Assembly: GCF_016801865.2 (NCBI RefSeq)
Contig: NC_068939.1
Location: 62,961,273-63,025,272, forward strand
Direction of reading: 5' to 3'
Source: Culex pipiens pallens
Lineage: Eukaryota > Arthropoda > Insecta > Diptera > Culicidae
Length of the DNA stretch: 64,000 nucleotides
The notes below the pieces were generated by a model. The model was not told the DNA's origin, ran no database searches, and saw nothing but the letters and a program-made list of their open reading frames with translations. A program made the translations under genes and the position numbers. This document shows, piece after piece, positions 45,462 through 57,330 of this stretch (position 1 is its first letter; each line of letters begins with the position of its first letter).

Positions 45462-46199
45462 GGCTCAAAATTGGCAAAGTTGCTTATTGTTACCAAACGA
45501 ATCGAGCCAGAGGGTATCTCTGATGACGATTTTTCTCATGTTATTTTTATATTGTGTTTTCTACTGCGCGTTCTCGTCAGACGAGAATAGACTTTGAAAT
45601 TATTTTTGAAAAATGTTTGTAAAAGAAATAGGAATAACTTTTGGAATAAGTCAAATTAAAAAGAAATAATTATAAAAAAACTGCTCTACTGATAAGTGCG
45701 TTGGTTTTAGTAAATTTCAAGGAACATTCCGAATTATTGAGCATCATTTTGACACCACCGCTAAGAATGGTGGGAATAGGTACATTCCCCCTACTCACTT
45801 ATATCATGAAATCTATTTATGAAACTTTTAGAAGTGGTTGGAAATCATCGTTTGGAAGGATACAAAATTTTTCCTGAAATATGTTATTTTAAGATAAATG
45901 CGATCTCTGATACTGCAATATTTTTCTCAACTCCAATGGAATTTTCAGTCCATTATTCAAATTTCATATCTAGATTGTTTCCTGATCCTGAAATCCTAAG
46001 TTATAAAATAAACATAAATATTATACAAGTGCATAACATTTTACAAACACAAATCTATAATTCATAATAATTCGAGTTATGTTTGGTAGAAGCTTCCCTG
46101 CGCATTTTGTGATACCTTGAAGATTCTTTTTTTGCGTTGAAATGATTTTTATTGAAGTATTCGAAGCATTTTTTTTATTTTTTCGAATTTTACGCTGTC
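45462..46199. other. End of foldback repeat, then AT-rich DNA
   Basis: GGCTCAAAATTGGCAAAGTT to about 45540 matches 57250-57310, the end of the dissected foldback. The rest is AT-rich. A frame at 45819-46067 has no recognisable domain. Confidence 0.45.
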
Positions 46200-47010
46200 C
46201 TTAAAGTCGAGAAAAATCCAAGAAAAATTCAAAAACCCTATGACCTATGACCAAAGAAGCCATTTTGTGTCATACATGTCACAATTTTGGAAGCTGTTCA
46301 TATAAAAATGGTACGTAAATAATCGAAAATTTATTTTTTTGAAAAATTGTTGATCGATTTGGTACAAGGATAAACAATTAAGTCGATTTTGAAACTAACG
46401 CATATAAAAAATCCCAAATCCGTATTTTGAATCTTTTATTTTTTTTATATGATTTTATATAAAATCTTGCTACTTTTGAGCCAAACGGCCATACGGCCCA
46501 AAAAAATTGCCGAGTCATATTTTTGTTGTGTTTTTTGAATAAAAAAAAAAGAATTCAATATTATACTTTTTTATAAATTAAAACATCCAAAGGTCCAATT
46601 ATTCAATACACCGCTCTTTTGAAATGTTAGTCTTCATTCTGGCATTAGTCCGGCGACATAAACATTGAAAAATATTTGCAACGGCCTTAGTTGCTGAGAT
46701 ATTGGCAACATAAATTGAGGGGCTGTTTGAGTGAGACTTTGACTTACTCATAAGTTGCGGGGTTTCGTCCCTTAAAAAATACCAAAAACTTAAAAAAATC
46801 TGAAAAATAAAGATTTTGTAAACTTGATTAATTGTGTCCTCATTAATACCTACAACTTTGCCACAGACACTAATTCGATCAGAAAATTTCTTCAAAAGGT
46901 ACAGATTACCTACGAACATTTACGTACCGTTTTTGTATGGAAAGAAAAGGGAAGACCCCCTTAAAGTTTGAGCCAAAAAATACAAAAAATAAAAATACTC
47001 AATACTTTCC
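46200..47010. repeat. Diverged copy of the giant-palindrome family
   Basis: Left part AAAGAAGCCATTTTGTGTCA and right part ACAACTTTGCCACAGACAC, TTAGTTGCTGAGATATTG correspond to the arms of 49375-51310 in the expected inverted order. The copy is shorter and much more diverged. Confidence 0.6.
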
Positions 47011-47192
47011 AATATCGTGGGGAATTGCTTTCCTGTAGGACTTATCAAACCGAAGAAAGTGTCTGTTTTATAATTGTAATTATTTGCTTATATTGGCAGT
47101 TATCGGCGAAAAATACTAAACTAACCTATGACAGAAAGAGGAGAGATAGGTTTTGTCACATAGTGGATAGATCCAGACAGGGTGCTGTCAGT

Positions 47193-47664
47193 TAGGCTGG
47201 TACAAATATTTTTAAAAGTTTTTGTCATCCCCCCCTTCAAAATTGGCCCTAAAAATCAGGGGGCAAAAAAAATATTTTTACAATAAACTTCAAAGTTTCA
47301 ATGAAAATTCAAGTGCAACCAACTGAAATCAAATTAAAATACATTCTCCTGCGTTTAAAATCATTTTTAGCATGTTTGGGTTTGTTAAAAAATCTTAAGA
47401 TTTTTTGAAAATTTTCGATGCAATATCTTTTTTTTCGATACAATTTTTGTTTTTGTCAGATCTTAGATTTTTTGAAAACTAATGATTGCAAAACAACTGA
47501 ACTAGTGTAAAATGCATTTTAAAACACTTTTTTCATTTAAATGTGAAGACTATGGCTTGTTATTAAAATTTTTATATTTTTTTATTTTTTTGCCCCCCCC
47601 CCCCCCCTTGACCTTGGCCAGGGCCGAGGGACAAAAACTTTTTTAAATATTTGCATCGGCCTTA
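47193..47664. mobile_element. Foldback element with GGCTGGTACAAATATTT ends
   Basis: Left TAGGCTGGTACAAATATTTT... AAAAGTTTTTGTC and right GACAAAAACTTTTTTAAATA...GCATCGGCCTTA are inverted. A 16-base C run (47593-47608) lies in the right arm opposite CCCCCCTTC/GGGGGC text in the left. Non-coding. Confidence 0.6.
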
Positions 47665-48124
47665 TAATGGGAAAGGCGGTTAAGAAGCTGAAGGCCATTC
47701 ATTCTAAGTGTAATATTTGGTTGAACTAGCTTTTAAGGTGTCTTCCACTTATCAACACAGAAGATGTCGCGATAATTTCTTTTCGCGTTTCGTCATCTAT
47801 GGGGTCGTCCCAATATAAGCAAATAATTATAATTGACTTCCGGTGATCAATAATATTGCATACCAAACTCATAAATTACATCACATAGATCACAAAGTAA
47901 AGAAAAAAAAAACACAAAAGGGGGAGGTTGACTTGGAAACGTTTGCCAAAATAATTTATCTACAATTTTTATCTGGAATTTGTTCTACACAGCATAGTCC
48001 AGGTCATGAATGGCAAAAGTTCGATAGACAATATCTCGAAAAGAAAACCTAATAAAAGATAGTTAAATTTATTCGATTCGAACATTTTTACTCTGCTATT
48101 CTAAAATGGATTAATCAAGCAGTG

Positions 48125-48231
48125 GACTAAGATAAGCTGTTTTAAAATATTCCAAGTCTAATACCAATTATATTTCTAATAACTTCGCTGCCGGCCAGTG
48201 TGTATTGGACTGGCAGCCCAAACAACAACAA
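48125..48231 (+). repeat. Retroposon 3' end with (CAA)n tail
   Basis: GATAAGCTGT, then ACTTCGCTGCCGGCCAGTG and an ACAACAACAA end, match the 3' part of the insertion at 2604-3630, which ends in (CA)n instead. 5' limit and duplication not found. Confidence 0.6.
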
Positions 48232-48890
48232 AAATCCCTTCCTCCAATCTCATTGTTTATTCTTTTCTTCCTTCTCCTCACGGCAGGTCCCTTTCGAGAA
48301 GGTTCAATTCTTTCCTTGGCGTTTTAATTTACTTAATCCTCCGGCGTGAGAGAGAAAGAGCGAGTGTGTGTGCTGCCAACAACAATAGCAACAACAAACA
48401 ACAACTACATCAGCAACTTCAACAATAAAAGTATAACCTGAAAAAAACACACTCACACACACACCTTACACATCCAACAGGTTTAAAAGTGCTCGTTTTA
48501 GAGGGAAGAAGAGAAAAAAGTGCGTGTTCTTCAAAAAAGGAAGAAGTTCGGAAAAGTGAATAACGGAAAAAAAAGGAAAAGTGTGCTTACGCGCGATCGT
48601 GTGTTGGCGGGAAAATTCGGTCGTTCTTCTTCGTGTCGAAAGAGCAATAGCCGGAGCAGGAAAAGCATTTTCTAAATTTTTAATTAATCAAGTTTAGAGC
48701 GCGCCCACGCGTTTTTGTCCTCTCCCCACCCCGCCAAGTGTGCCCGCGTGGAAAACGCCAGAAAAAAAAAACCAACCCAAGAAGGAAAATAAACAGGAAA
48801 AAACTGGCTCTTCAGCATCAATCAGCGGCAGCGTCGACCATAGTCACTCCACAGTCGGCGGCGGTGGCAGCACTGGCAGCGGTAGCAGCA
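48232..48890 (+). promoter_or_regulatory. Probable promoter and 5' UTR of the KH-domain gene
   Basis: No long repeat. Contains CAACAA-rich text (about 48378-48430), (CA)n (about 48450) and purine-rich tracts usual for dipteran 5' UTRs. CCAACAG at about 48475 could be a splice acceptor from an upstream exon. From 48684 to the ATG the coding frame is open but has no earlier ATG. The start of transcription cannot be fixed from sequence. Confidence 0.5.
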
Positions 48891-48980
48891 ATGGAGGAAG
48901 CTAAGGCTAAGCTCACCGAAATCAACCTGTCCGACGACCCGGCGGTCACCCTCACCATCCGGCTCATCATGCAGGGCAAG
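48891..48980 (+). CDS. mub: First coding exon of a poly(rC)-binding (KH-domain) protein, mub/PCBP family
   Basis: Encodes the first 30 residues, MEEAKAKL...VTLTIRLIMQGK. The last dozen match the first strand of KH domain 1 in the poly(rC)-binding protein / hnRNP E family, which bind C-rich single-stranded RNA and act in splicing, stability and translation. In that family this strand is followed directly by the EVGSIIGKKGE helix-loop, which must be in the next exon. The exon ends at a codon boundary before GTAAGC, so the intron is phase 0. The start is the only ATG in the frame back to a stop at 48681, in good context (purine at -3, G at +4). The next exon was not seen to 64000. The symbol follows the Drosophila orthologue and rests on a short match. 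Confidence 0.78.
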
Positions 48981-48986
48981 GTAAGC
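48981..48986 (+). other. Splice donor of the KH exon
   Basis: AAG then GTAAGC, close to the consensus AAG-GTAAGT, immediately after codon 30. An in-frame stop follows at 49023, which supports splicing rather than read-through. Confidence 0.8.
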
Positions 48987-49374
48987 GAGAGAGTCGAGAG
49001 TGGGCGGAGGACGTTTAATATTTGATGAAATGGATGGATGCTTCACTTTTTCTTCCTCTTGTTTTTTTCTTGTTGCAAATTGAACGTTACAGATAATGGA
49101 AATGGAAATTTCCATTAATCCGGTTGATTTCCGCGAAGGGGAAGGCGCGCTTTTTTTCCCTTCTATGCTCAATTTAGGGCAGCACGATTTTTGAATGGAA
49201 GGTTTCTACTTCTACATGCATAATTTAGCAATCTTTATTAAGGAAATCCTACAAACAACTTACATTAAAAAGCGGTTCAAAAGACCCTTAGAATTGAAAA
49301 AAATACTCGCAGTTAGGCTTTCTTACCAACGTTTCACGCTTTAACCAACCTTCAGTATAAAAAATATTAGGATG
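48987..49374 (+). other. Start of the probable first intron
   Basis: AT-rich, no feature beyond pyrimidine runs near 49047-49070 and a CAG-less acceptor-like ATTGAACGTTACAG at 49090. I do not see the rest of KH1. Confidence 0.5.
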
Positions 49375-51310
49375 TGAGCAGTTCTCTAGGATTTCGGTCA
49401 TTCGATTTTTTTTGTATTTTTTAATCCAACTGAAACTTTTTTGGTGCCTTCGGTATGCCCAAAGAAGCCATTTTGCATCATTAGTTTGTCCATATAATTT
49501 TCCATACAAATTTCGCAGCTGTCCATACAAAAATGATGTATGAAAATTCAAAAATCTGTATCTTTTGAAGGAATTTTTTGATCGATTTGGTGTCTTCGGC
49601 AAAGTTGTAGGTATGGATACGGACTACACTGGAAAAAAATAATACACGGTAAAAAAATTTGGTGATTTTTTTATTTAACTTTTTAACACTAAAACTTGAT
49701 TTGCAAAAAAAAAACTATTTTTATTTTTTTTTATTTTTTGATATGTTTTAGAGGACATAAAATGCCAACTTTTCAGAAATTTCCAGGTTGTGCAAAAAAT
49801 CATTGACCGAGTTATGATTTTTTTTATCAATACTGATTTTTTCAAAAAATCGAAATTTTGGTCGCAAAATTTTTTTAACTTCATTTTTCGATGTAAAATT
49901 GAATTTGCAATCAAAAAGTACTTTAGTGAAATTTTGATAAAGTGCACCGTTTTCAAGTTATAGCCATTTTTATGTAACTTTTTTCAAAATAGTCGCAGTT
50001 TTTCATTTTTTTTAAATTAGTGCACATGTTTGTCCACTTTTGAAAAACATATTTTTGAAAAGCTGAGAAAATTCTCTATATTTTGCTTCATCGGACTTTG
50101 TTGATACGACCTTTAGTTGCTGAGATATTGCAATGCAAAGGTTTAAAAACAGGAAAATTGATGTTTTCTAAGTCTCACCCAAACAGCCCACCATTTTTCA
50201 ATGTCGATATCTCAGCAACTAATGGTCCGATTTTCAATGTTGAAATATGAAACATTTGTGAAATTTTCCGATCTTTTCGAAAACAGTATTTTCAAAATTT
50301 TCAAATCAAGACTAACATTTCAAAAAGGCCAAACATTGAATATTACGCCCTTTTAAAATGTTAGTCTTGATTTGAAAATTTTGAAAATATTTTTTTTTAA
50401 AAGATCGGAAAATTTCACGAATGTTTCATATATTAACATTGAAAATCGGACCATTAGTTGCTGAGATATCGACATTGAAAAATGGTGGGCTGTTTGGGTG
50501 AGACTTAGAAAACATCAATTTTCCTGTTTTTAAACCTTTGCATTGCAATATCTCAGCAACTAAAGGTCGTATCAACAAAGTCCGAAGAAGCGAAATATAA
50601 AGGATTTTCTCAGCCTTTCAAAAATATTTTTTTCAAAAGTGGGCAAACATGTGCACTAATTTTAAAAAATGAAAAACTGCGACTATTTTGAAAAAAGTTA
50701 CCTAAAAATGGCTATAACTTGAAAACGGTGCACTTTATCAAAATTTCATTAAAGTACTTTTTGATTGCAAATTCAATTTTACATCGAAAAATGAAGTTGA
50801 AAATTTTTTGCGACCAAAATTTCGATTTTTTGAAAAAATCAGTATTGATTAAAAAAATTCATAACTCGGTCAATGTTTTTTTGCACAACCTGGAAATTTC
50901 TGAAAAGTTGGCATTTTATGTCCTCTAAAACATATCAAAAAATAAAAAAAAATAAAAATAGTGTTTTTTTGCAAATCAAGTTTTAGTGTTAAAAAGTTAA
51001 ATAAAAAAATCACCAAATTTTTTTTACCGTGTATTATTTTTTTCCAGTGTAGTCCGTATCCATATCTACAACTTTGCCGAAGACACCAAATCGATCAAAA
51101 AATTCCTTCAAAAGATACAGATTTTTGAATTTTCATACATCATTTTTGTATGGACAGCTGCCAAATTTGTATGGAAAATTATATGGACAAACTAATGATG
51201 CAAAATGGCTTCTTTGGGCATACCGAAGGCACCAAAAAAGTTTCAGTCGGACTAAAAAATACAAATATTAAAATTGAAGAAAAAAGACCGATTTCGTAGA
51301 GAATTGCTCA
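49375..51310. repeat. Giant inverted repeat, arms about 0.95 kb
   Basis: Left arm 49375-50320 and right arm about 50350-51310 are inverted copies around a spacer of roughly 30 bases (GGCCAAACATTGAATATTAC lies in it). Identity is high: translating equivalent stretches of the two arms gives peptides differing at only a few of about 60 positions. Diverged relatives occur at 46200-47010, 54600-55160 and 1741-2154, so this is a large foldback transposon family. It lies in the probable first intron of the KH gene, so the pre-mRNA would carry a very long RNA hairpin. Confidence 0.9.
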
Positions 51311-51509
51311 TGTATCAAAAATGACTTTTTGGCGGGCATTCAGGGGTTTGTTCCGGTGGGCATACTGAGCCCAAATCCCAAATATGAGCTTGATTGGACG
51401 TTGCCGGAGCTGGCGCTTTGCATTTGAAATTTTAAATGGCATTCAACCCGTAACTAGACCTTCAAAGTTCGGATTTTTTTCGAAAAACCGGCAAAAAAGA
51501 CATGCGTCG
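51311..51509. other. Spacer between repeats
   Basis: Contains AATATGAGCTTGATTGGACG; no feature supported. May belong to the repeat that follows. Confidence 0.35.
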
Positions 51510-51665
51510 CTCAAAAATAAAAGGGGTCTTACCGCCCCTCCATCACGAAATATCGAAAAATTGACCTCAGATTCGTGATCAGAAATAAAAATTACCCCTT
51601 AGGACAAAGTTTAACGCAAATCCAAAGGGGTCGGGGCAACTGCTGTGTAAGTTGGCAGAGAAATA
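51510..51665 (+). repeat. Interspersed repeat, copy 2
   Basis: Same-orientation match to 2155-2320: CCGCCCCTCCATCACGA, TTACCCCTTAGGACAAAGTT, GGGGCAACT and GTTGGCAGAG. Confidence 0.65.
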
Positions 51666-52120
51666 TCTACATTTTAAATTTCAGAAATTAAATAAAAATA
51701 TCTACGTCGAACACTTCATTATTTACTTGAACTTGTGACCATTTGGATCAAATCCGAACTGGAATTCGAATTCGGGGTCATCCAGAAACTACGTGGACTC
51801 TTTTTTGGAAATTAATCTTGTGAACAATTGTCCATACAAAAATCTAAACAAAGAATCAAATTTCTTCCCAAATTTTCAATTAAACCAAGCAAAAAGTATC
51901 ACGAACTTGAAAAAAATATTTGCAATGGCGTAATTCATCATGTTTAAAAGGTCAAAATTTTCCCAAAATAGTGTGCTTTTTTAAATACGCATGTTTTTAT
52001 AAGTCATGTTTTTTATCGAAAGAAAGATGTTTTGTCAATATTTTCACTGTTTTAAAAATTTTATGGTAAAATCATACCGTACCGATAATGAAGATAAAAC
52101 CATCATTATTGTTATTCTCT
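51666..52120. other. AT-rich intron-like DNA
   Basis: No gene. GGGGTCATCCAGAAACTACG (51774) resembles the ends of short repeats (compare 52650, TTCATCCATAAAGTACGTCA). Confidence 0.4.
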
Positions 52121-52184
52121 TATGTTACTTTAACAGTATTTGTTATTGAAATGACTTGAATTTTGTTATTACCGTCTGCCCGGG
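52121..52184 (+). repeat. CCCGAGCAG MITE family A, right-end fragment
   Basis: TTTAACAGTATTTGTTATTG to GTTATTACCGTCTGCCCGGG, matching the right ends of 8531-8982 and 54155-54590. The left part is missing. Confidence 0.8.
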
Positions 52185-52951
52185 TTGTTTTTTTAATTTA
52201 AAAAAAAGTCCAAAATGACCTCCAAATGTGATTTGTATCATAACATTTGCAAAATTTAATGTCACTAGTCAGGTAACAAACGTGAAAATTTTGATATGAA
52301 AAATTGATTTTTTTTTGTGCATATTTAATGTATTTTCTGAATCTGATTTAAACCAGAGCGGCATAATTTTTTTTATTTGAATTTGATAATTTTACATTTT
52401 TAGTTTAGAAATTATGTATTTTTTATATTTTTGCGCGATTTTTTAAATATTATATTGCATAGCTATGTTCTACTTAAAATATAACCTGTCTGTGTTATTG
52501 CAGTTTGGCATAGAACATTAAATTCTTGAAAAAATACATGGCTCTAACTTTTATTTTCAGTTAAGAAATGGGAATTGGCATACGTTTTAAAACTATTTTA
52601 GAACATCATTAAAATGTATAAAAATACGTTTTCCAAATTTCCAGCTAAGGCTTCATCCATAAAGTACGTCACGCTAAATTCAGTCAAAATTATCCCCCCT
52701 CCCGCCTTTTTCACGCTTTTCCTATATTTATAACATGCAATGCCACACTTGCTCCACTTGTTCCACCTTTAATGTATGCACTCGAAATATTTTTTTTTGT
52801 TTGAAAAATTTACTGCGGAAATCCATTTTTTCAAATTGAGTCCTGGAACAACCATCTACGATTTGTTGTTCAGAAATATAGTAGTTTGAAAATGATGATT
52901 TTTCACAATTTTTCGATAGTCTGATTTGATGAAAACGATAATCTTGCTTTT
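52185..52951. other. AT-rich intron-like DNA
   Basis: GGCTTCATCCATAAAGTACG at about 52650 looks like a MITE end; nothing else is defined. Confidence 0.4.
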
Positions 52952-54005
52952 TTGCCTTTCTTACTAAAGAAAGGTATAGGTTTTACTTTAAGGCAGGACG
53001 TCATTTCCAGCTTCGTAAATATGTCGATTCAGCATGAATTTTAATCGGAAAAATCGCCAAAAAATCACACTGCATCGATTTTTGACGCTTCGTCGCCATG
53101 TCGACAAGTTGTCAAGTTGAGCTTCGAATACTGGCGCGAGAATGCTGGCGCATATATTTTGCTGCTCGACTTATACTCGTTTTGTGGTAGCTTGTCTACC
53201 GATGTTTCCTACAACATGTAAGATATCGTAGCTTTTCGGTTTCTTTTGCCCTGTTCGTTTTTGCATTGCTGTCCAATGTTTATGCAAAAGTTTTGTGACA
53301 TAGGACATTCATCCGGCTACAATCAATTTGTTTCCCGTTCGCTTCTAAAATCGCCTAAATGTAGACTTCATTTTCGTAAGTTTATTTAACAGGGTTCATT
53401 GGATTCCAATAGGAGCTTTCTAAGCTTTCCATCGCTTATATTGTTTTCAAAGTTTTCAATGCTAGCGACGCTAATGGCTTTCTACCTAAGGTTTCTGCGA
53501 TTGAGTGTGTAGTGGTGCGGTTGTTAAAAATAGCTATCTCTGACTCTGTCACTTTCATAGAAGCTGAATGGCTAGCTTCCCTGCACCGTGTGGCACACGC
53601 GGTTCACTTGTACCTCGGTTTTGCTTGGCTTGGTGCGCTGGAACGATGAACCAAAAAATCAACACACAATAGGGCTCGTACCGAAGCTAAAAAACCAAAA
53701 CCGCGGTGTGCGTTGTCACTGGCGCATGGGAAGCTTGCTATGATCGCGTTTGTCATAAACGCTTGTTTGATTACAAACGTACAAACATATTGTACGATTG
53801 AAAATATTCTTTTGGTGAAAATTGCGTTTTTTATTTCTTTTGGAAAACATATCATTTATAATACTTTGCTTTCATCATAAGACTTTCTTTTGTGCTGACG
53901 TTATAAATAAACAAAGTCGATGTTATTAATTGAAAGAAGTTCTACCATTGTTATATTCTTTAGTAAGAAAGGCTCTTTCTCACCCCAGGTGGGATTAAAT
54001 CGGGT
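52952..54005. repeat. 1.05-kb element with CTTTCTTACTAAAG ends
   Basis: GCCTTTCTTACTAAAGAAAG at the left, CTTTAGTAAGAAAGGC at 53958-53973, then TCACCCCAGGTGGGATTAAA. The ends are inverted and themselves dyadic. The interior is of balanced composition. A minus-strand frame (53855-53604) has no domain. Likely a non-autonomous interspersed repeat. Confidence 0.6.
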
Positions 54006-54154
54006 TTTTTGTATCAACAATCCTTTCAACAATCCAATTAATTTTTTTAGGGGACCAAAATGCAACTTTTGATCCATAGAAAAGAATGGATAAAATTTGT
54101 GCCACCGAGTTATGATTTAAAAAAATGCGTTTTTTTGGGGAAATTGAAATTTTA

Positions 54155-54590
54155 CCCGAGCAGACGGAAATAACTTGGGAATAACATTTTTGATATTTTA
54201 AAATACTAAGCCAATAACATTTTATGTTGATTTGTTATTCGTCGTTATGATTTTTTTTGTTATTGGATTGTTTTTGTAATAACAGACTAATGACATTTTT
54301 AATTATTCTTCGAATAAATCTTTGTTATTATCTTTTGTTATTTTAACAACTAATCTGGTCATCCCAATAACAGTTGGAGATATTCTTCCATAACAAAATA
54401 TGTTATTCCAAAGTTGTTTTGGCTTTCAACCAATATCAGACCAATAGCAAATTTTGTTATGATAACATAAACTGTTATTAAACTCTTATGCAAAAATTGA
54501 TTTTTCAAGAAGATTTCATAACACTTTCTGTTATTTTAACAGTATTTGTTATTGAAATGGCATGAATTTTGTTATTACCGTCTGCCCGGG
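54155..54590 (+). mobile_element. CCCGAGCAG MITE, family A, copy 2
   Basis: 436 bp, CCCGAGCAGACGGAAATAAC to GTTATTACCGTCTGCCCGGG, flanked by TA on both sides. Same orientation and body as 8531-8982. Confidence 0.9.
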
Positions 54591-55160
54591 TACTCAAACA
54601 TTTTTTTTGACTTTTGTTTAAAAAGTAAATTAAAATTTGCAATCGAAAAGTAATTTATAGATTTTTCAATAAAGTGCACCGTTTTCAAGATATTGCAACA
54701 TAAAGTTTAATTTGAACTGATAAATTCCAGTATTTCGTTTTTTTAATGTCCGTGATTGTCCAGACCTAAACATTTTTTTTTTCGAAAAGTTGAGAAAATT
54801 TACAATTTAATTGCCTCCGAAACAGTGAAGATTGGACCTCTGGTTGCTGAAATACAGCGCATAAATGATCAAGAAACAAGAAAACTGGAGTTTTTCAAGT
54901 CTCATCCAAACATTCCCACATTTTCTAATGCCAATATCTCAGAAACTAATGGTCCTATTTTCAATGTTAAAAATGAAACATTTGTAAAATTTTATGATAA
55001 TTTCGAAAAAATATTTTTAAAGATTTTCGAAGCAACTCTAATGCTTCAAAAGGACCTTATATAAATTTTTGGTTTTTATAAAATGTTAGTCTTGAGTACA
55101 AAATTTCAATTTTTTTTCGAAAAGATCAGGAAATTTAAAAAAGCAAAATTGAAAAGGTCT
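54591..55160. repeat. Palindrome-family fragment
   Basis: CAATATCTCAGAAACTAATGG and the ATTTTCAATGTT text after it match the arms of 49375-51310. AAAGTGCACCGTTTTCAAG at about 54672 does too. A frame runs through part of it (54756-55064), but it is repeat sequence, not a gene. Confidence 0.6.
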
Positions 55161-56869
55161 TAACAGAAAAAAATCGAATAAATCACTTGATTTCAGAAAT
55201 AGCGGTCCCCATTTATACTCTATGTGCAATTGTTTTTAATTTTCAAGCTCATCTTTTTCTAAACTAAAAGATATTTTCATTAGAATTTAAGAAATATAGC
55301 TTCGGTTAATTTTGCGACGCTTCTTCGAGTATCGTACTGCATTTCGATACAATCCTTAATAAATTCATATCGCCAGAACTTTCTTCTTCATTCTTTCCAG
55401 GTGTCGTTGATTCAATTTTGAACTTTTAAGTACCGCTCAAATCATCTTTTATCACTCGTTATCCCACTCATTACTGTGCTCTCAACTTCACCAACTTTTG
55501 CAGCGACTTTCTGTCCCCGGGACAAACGAAAAAAAAAACCTAACCTCTCTAATCTGTTCCGGATGCTCCGCAGGACCGGCGTTGTTGCCGTTTGTTGGTG
55601 GTGGAGTGGGAAATGAAACGATAAAACTTTATAATTGTTCTCGCACAGCTCGAGAGCAATTATGTGTGTTTGGTTGTGTCGTCGAACGACAAGCTTCGTT
55701 GTTCGTGTAACAAACGTCTAAATCGTGTGACAATCTTGTGACTTGTTTTTCCCTTCTACCTCCAATGCTCCAAGGATGGTGCCACATGCCGAGGATGCGA
55801 GCCCCCCAGGATATGTTTCCACTTTCGGATGTAATATGTTGTCCTACTCTAATTGCTTCGCCAGCGGCGTATGTTCCTGTCTAGGGTGCATCACACACAC
55901 CCTGACAGACAGAGGATGCCTCTTTCGTTTATTAGTCTAATTAGAGAGGCATGTGGTTGCTTCCTCCTGCCGGAAATTGATATTTTAAAGCTTCATTGAA
56001 CGTCGGAGACGTGATTCGGCGCACAGTGGGCTTAAAAACGTAAATTAAAAATTATTTAATTGGAAAACTTAGTACAAGATATATTGAAGATTTGGCAACC
56101 CTGCCTTAAGTCATAAGTACTTGAATTTATGTCAATTTGAAATGCCAGATGTGCTTTGAATTAAAAGTAGGAAACGTTTTGATGATCTTTCGATTATCCA
56201 TAACTTTTGAAGATCTGGCAATTTTGTCATCACGTAGCACAACTTAAAATGTCAATTATTTTAATTTTGCACTAACTATAGTATTGGAATGTTATTTTGA
56301 AATTCTAAAATAATTGATCTCTTATTTTTCTGGGTTACTCAAAAATATTGCATTTCCTAATCACCGTATCAAAATTTAATGACAAAACTTTTAGTACCAA
56401 CAGCAAAAAAAAAAAAAAACTCCATCACGTAATCTAAACATTCGATCCCAGGACCTCCTCCTCCACGGCCGTGATTTGTTGACGGTCCATCCTACGCCCT
56501 GCTAGACATCGGCGCAAGTCGAAAGTGCTTCCGGGAAACGGAAAGTTCCCCGCCCGAGCATCGTCAACACACAAGGTCGGAAAGGTCGCCATCTCCTGGG
56601 CAACATAAATACTCCCACGGACAACTTGATACACTGCTGCAGAGGCTGCTCGAAAAGGGTTCTCCAAACTTCAAGTGAAAGTTTTGCGAAGAATTTTCCG
56701 TGCGAATGATTTTTGAAGAGACTTATTGAAAGTATTCTGCTGGAGATGGGGGACGTTCCGTCTAAAAAGGGGGTCAGTTGACTTTGGAAGGTCGTTTTTC
56801 AAAAAGTTTTCGTTGAATATTGTAACTACTTGGTATAAGAGAGAGAATTTTCAAGAGTGATCATTAGGG
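55161..56869. other. Intron-like DNA with two balanced blocks
   Basis: 55480-55980 and 56430-56760 are less AT-rich. Frames 55498-55710, 55743-55940 and minus 56667-56434 have no domain. TTGGCAACCCTGCC at 56092 resembles a hAT end without a partner. The rest is AT-rich. Confidence 0.4.
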
Positions 56870-57330
56870 TGACAATTAACAAAATAAACATTAGGGATAT
56901 CTTCTGATTCGATTCCTGGCAAGAATTTGCAACTGTGCCAATTTTGAGCCAAATCGGTTAAAGTTTATGGGTCGCTATAAATCGTTAAAGTTGGTGAAAC
57001 ACATCTTTTCATGTAAAAACGACTTCTTTAAATCGCTATTAACTCGTCAGGGTTAACTCGGATCATTTTGCGGTCTTCTACAAAGTTGTTAATCATAAAA
57101 TTTTACATTTTAATCTCACACTTGACGATTATTCGAAACATTTAATGCCACCTTTTGGTGAAATTTAGATGTCTTTGCTATTCTGCATACGTTTTTGAGA
57201 ATTTTCCAAAACTTCAACGAACAATAGCTGCCTTTAAACCTTAACCGATTCGGCTCAAAATTGGCAAAGTTACTTATTTTTACTTCAAGAATCGAGCCAG
57301 GGGGTGTCTCTTAAGATTTTCGTAAAACTA
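56870..57330. repeat. Foldback repeat, intact copy
   Basis: TTTTGAGCCAAATCGGTTAA (56942) and TTAACCGATTCGGCTCAAAA (57240) are inverted copies, with GGGTTAACTCGGATCATTTT between. A second copy, cut by two insertions, runs through 42140-45540. Confidence 0.65.

Noticed and set aside
47593..47608. C run as a possible G-quadruplex
   Set aside because: A single homopolymer inside a foldback arm; length is probably slippage or sequencing noise.
48198..48428. 76-codon frame upstream of the KH exon
   Set aside because: Starts in a retroposon tail and ends in CAACAA simple sequence; likely 5' UTR or promoter.
49288..51271. Frames on both arms of the giant palindrome
   Set aside because: Identical peptides in both arms reflect the inverted repeat. 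The text is AT-rich repeat DNA with no domain and the same sequences recur, broken, elsewhere.
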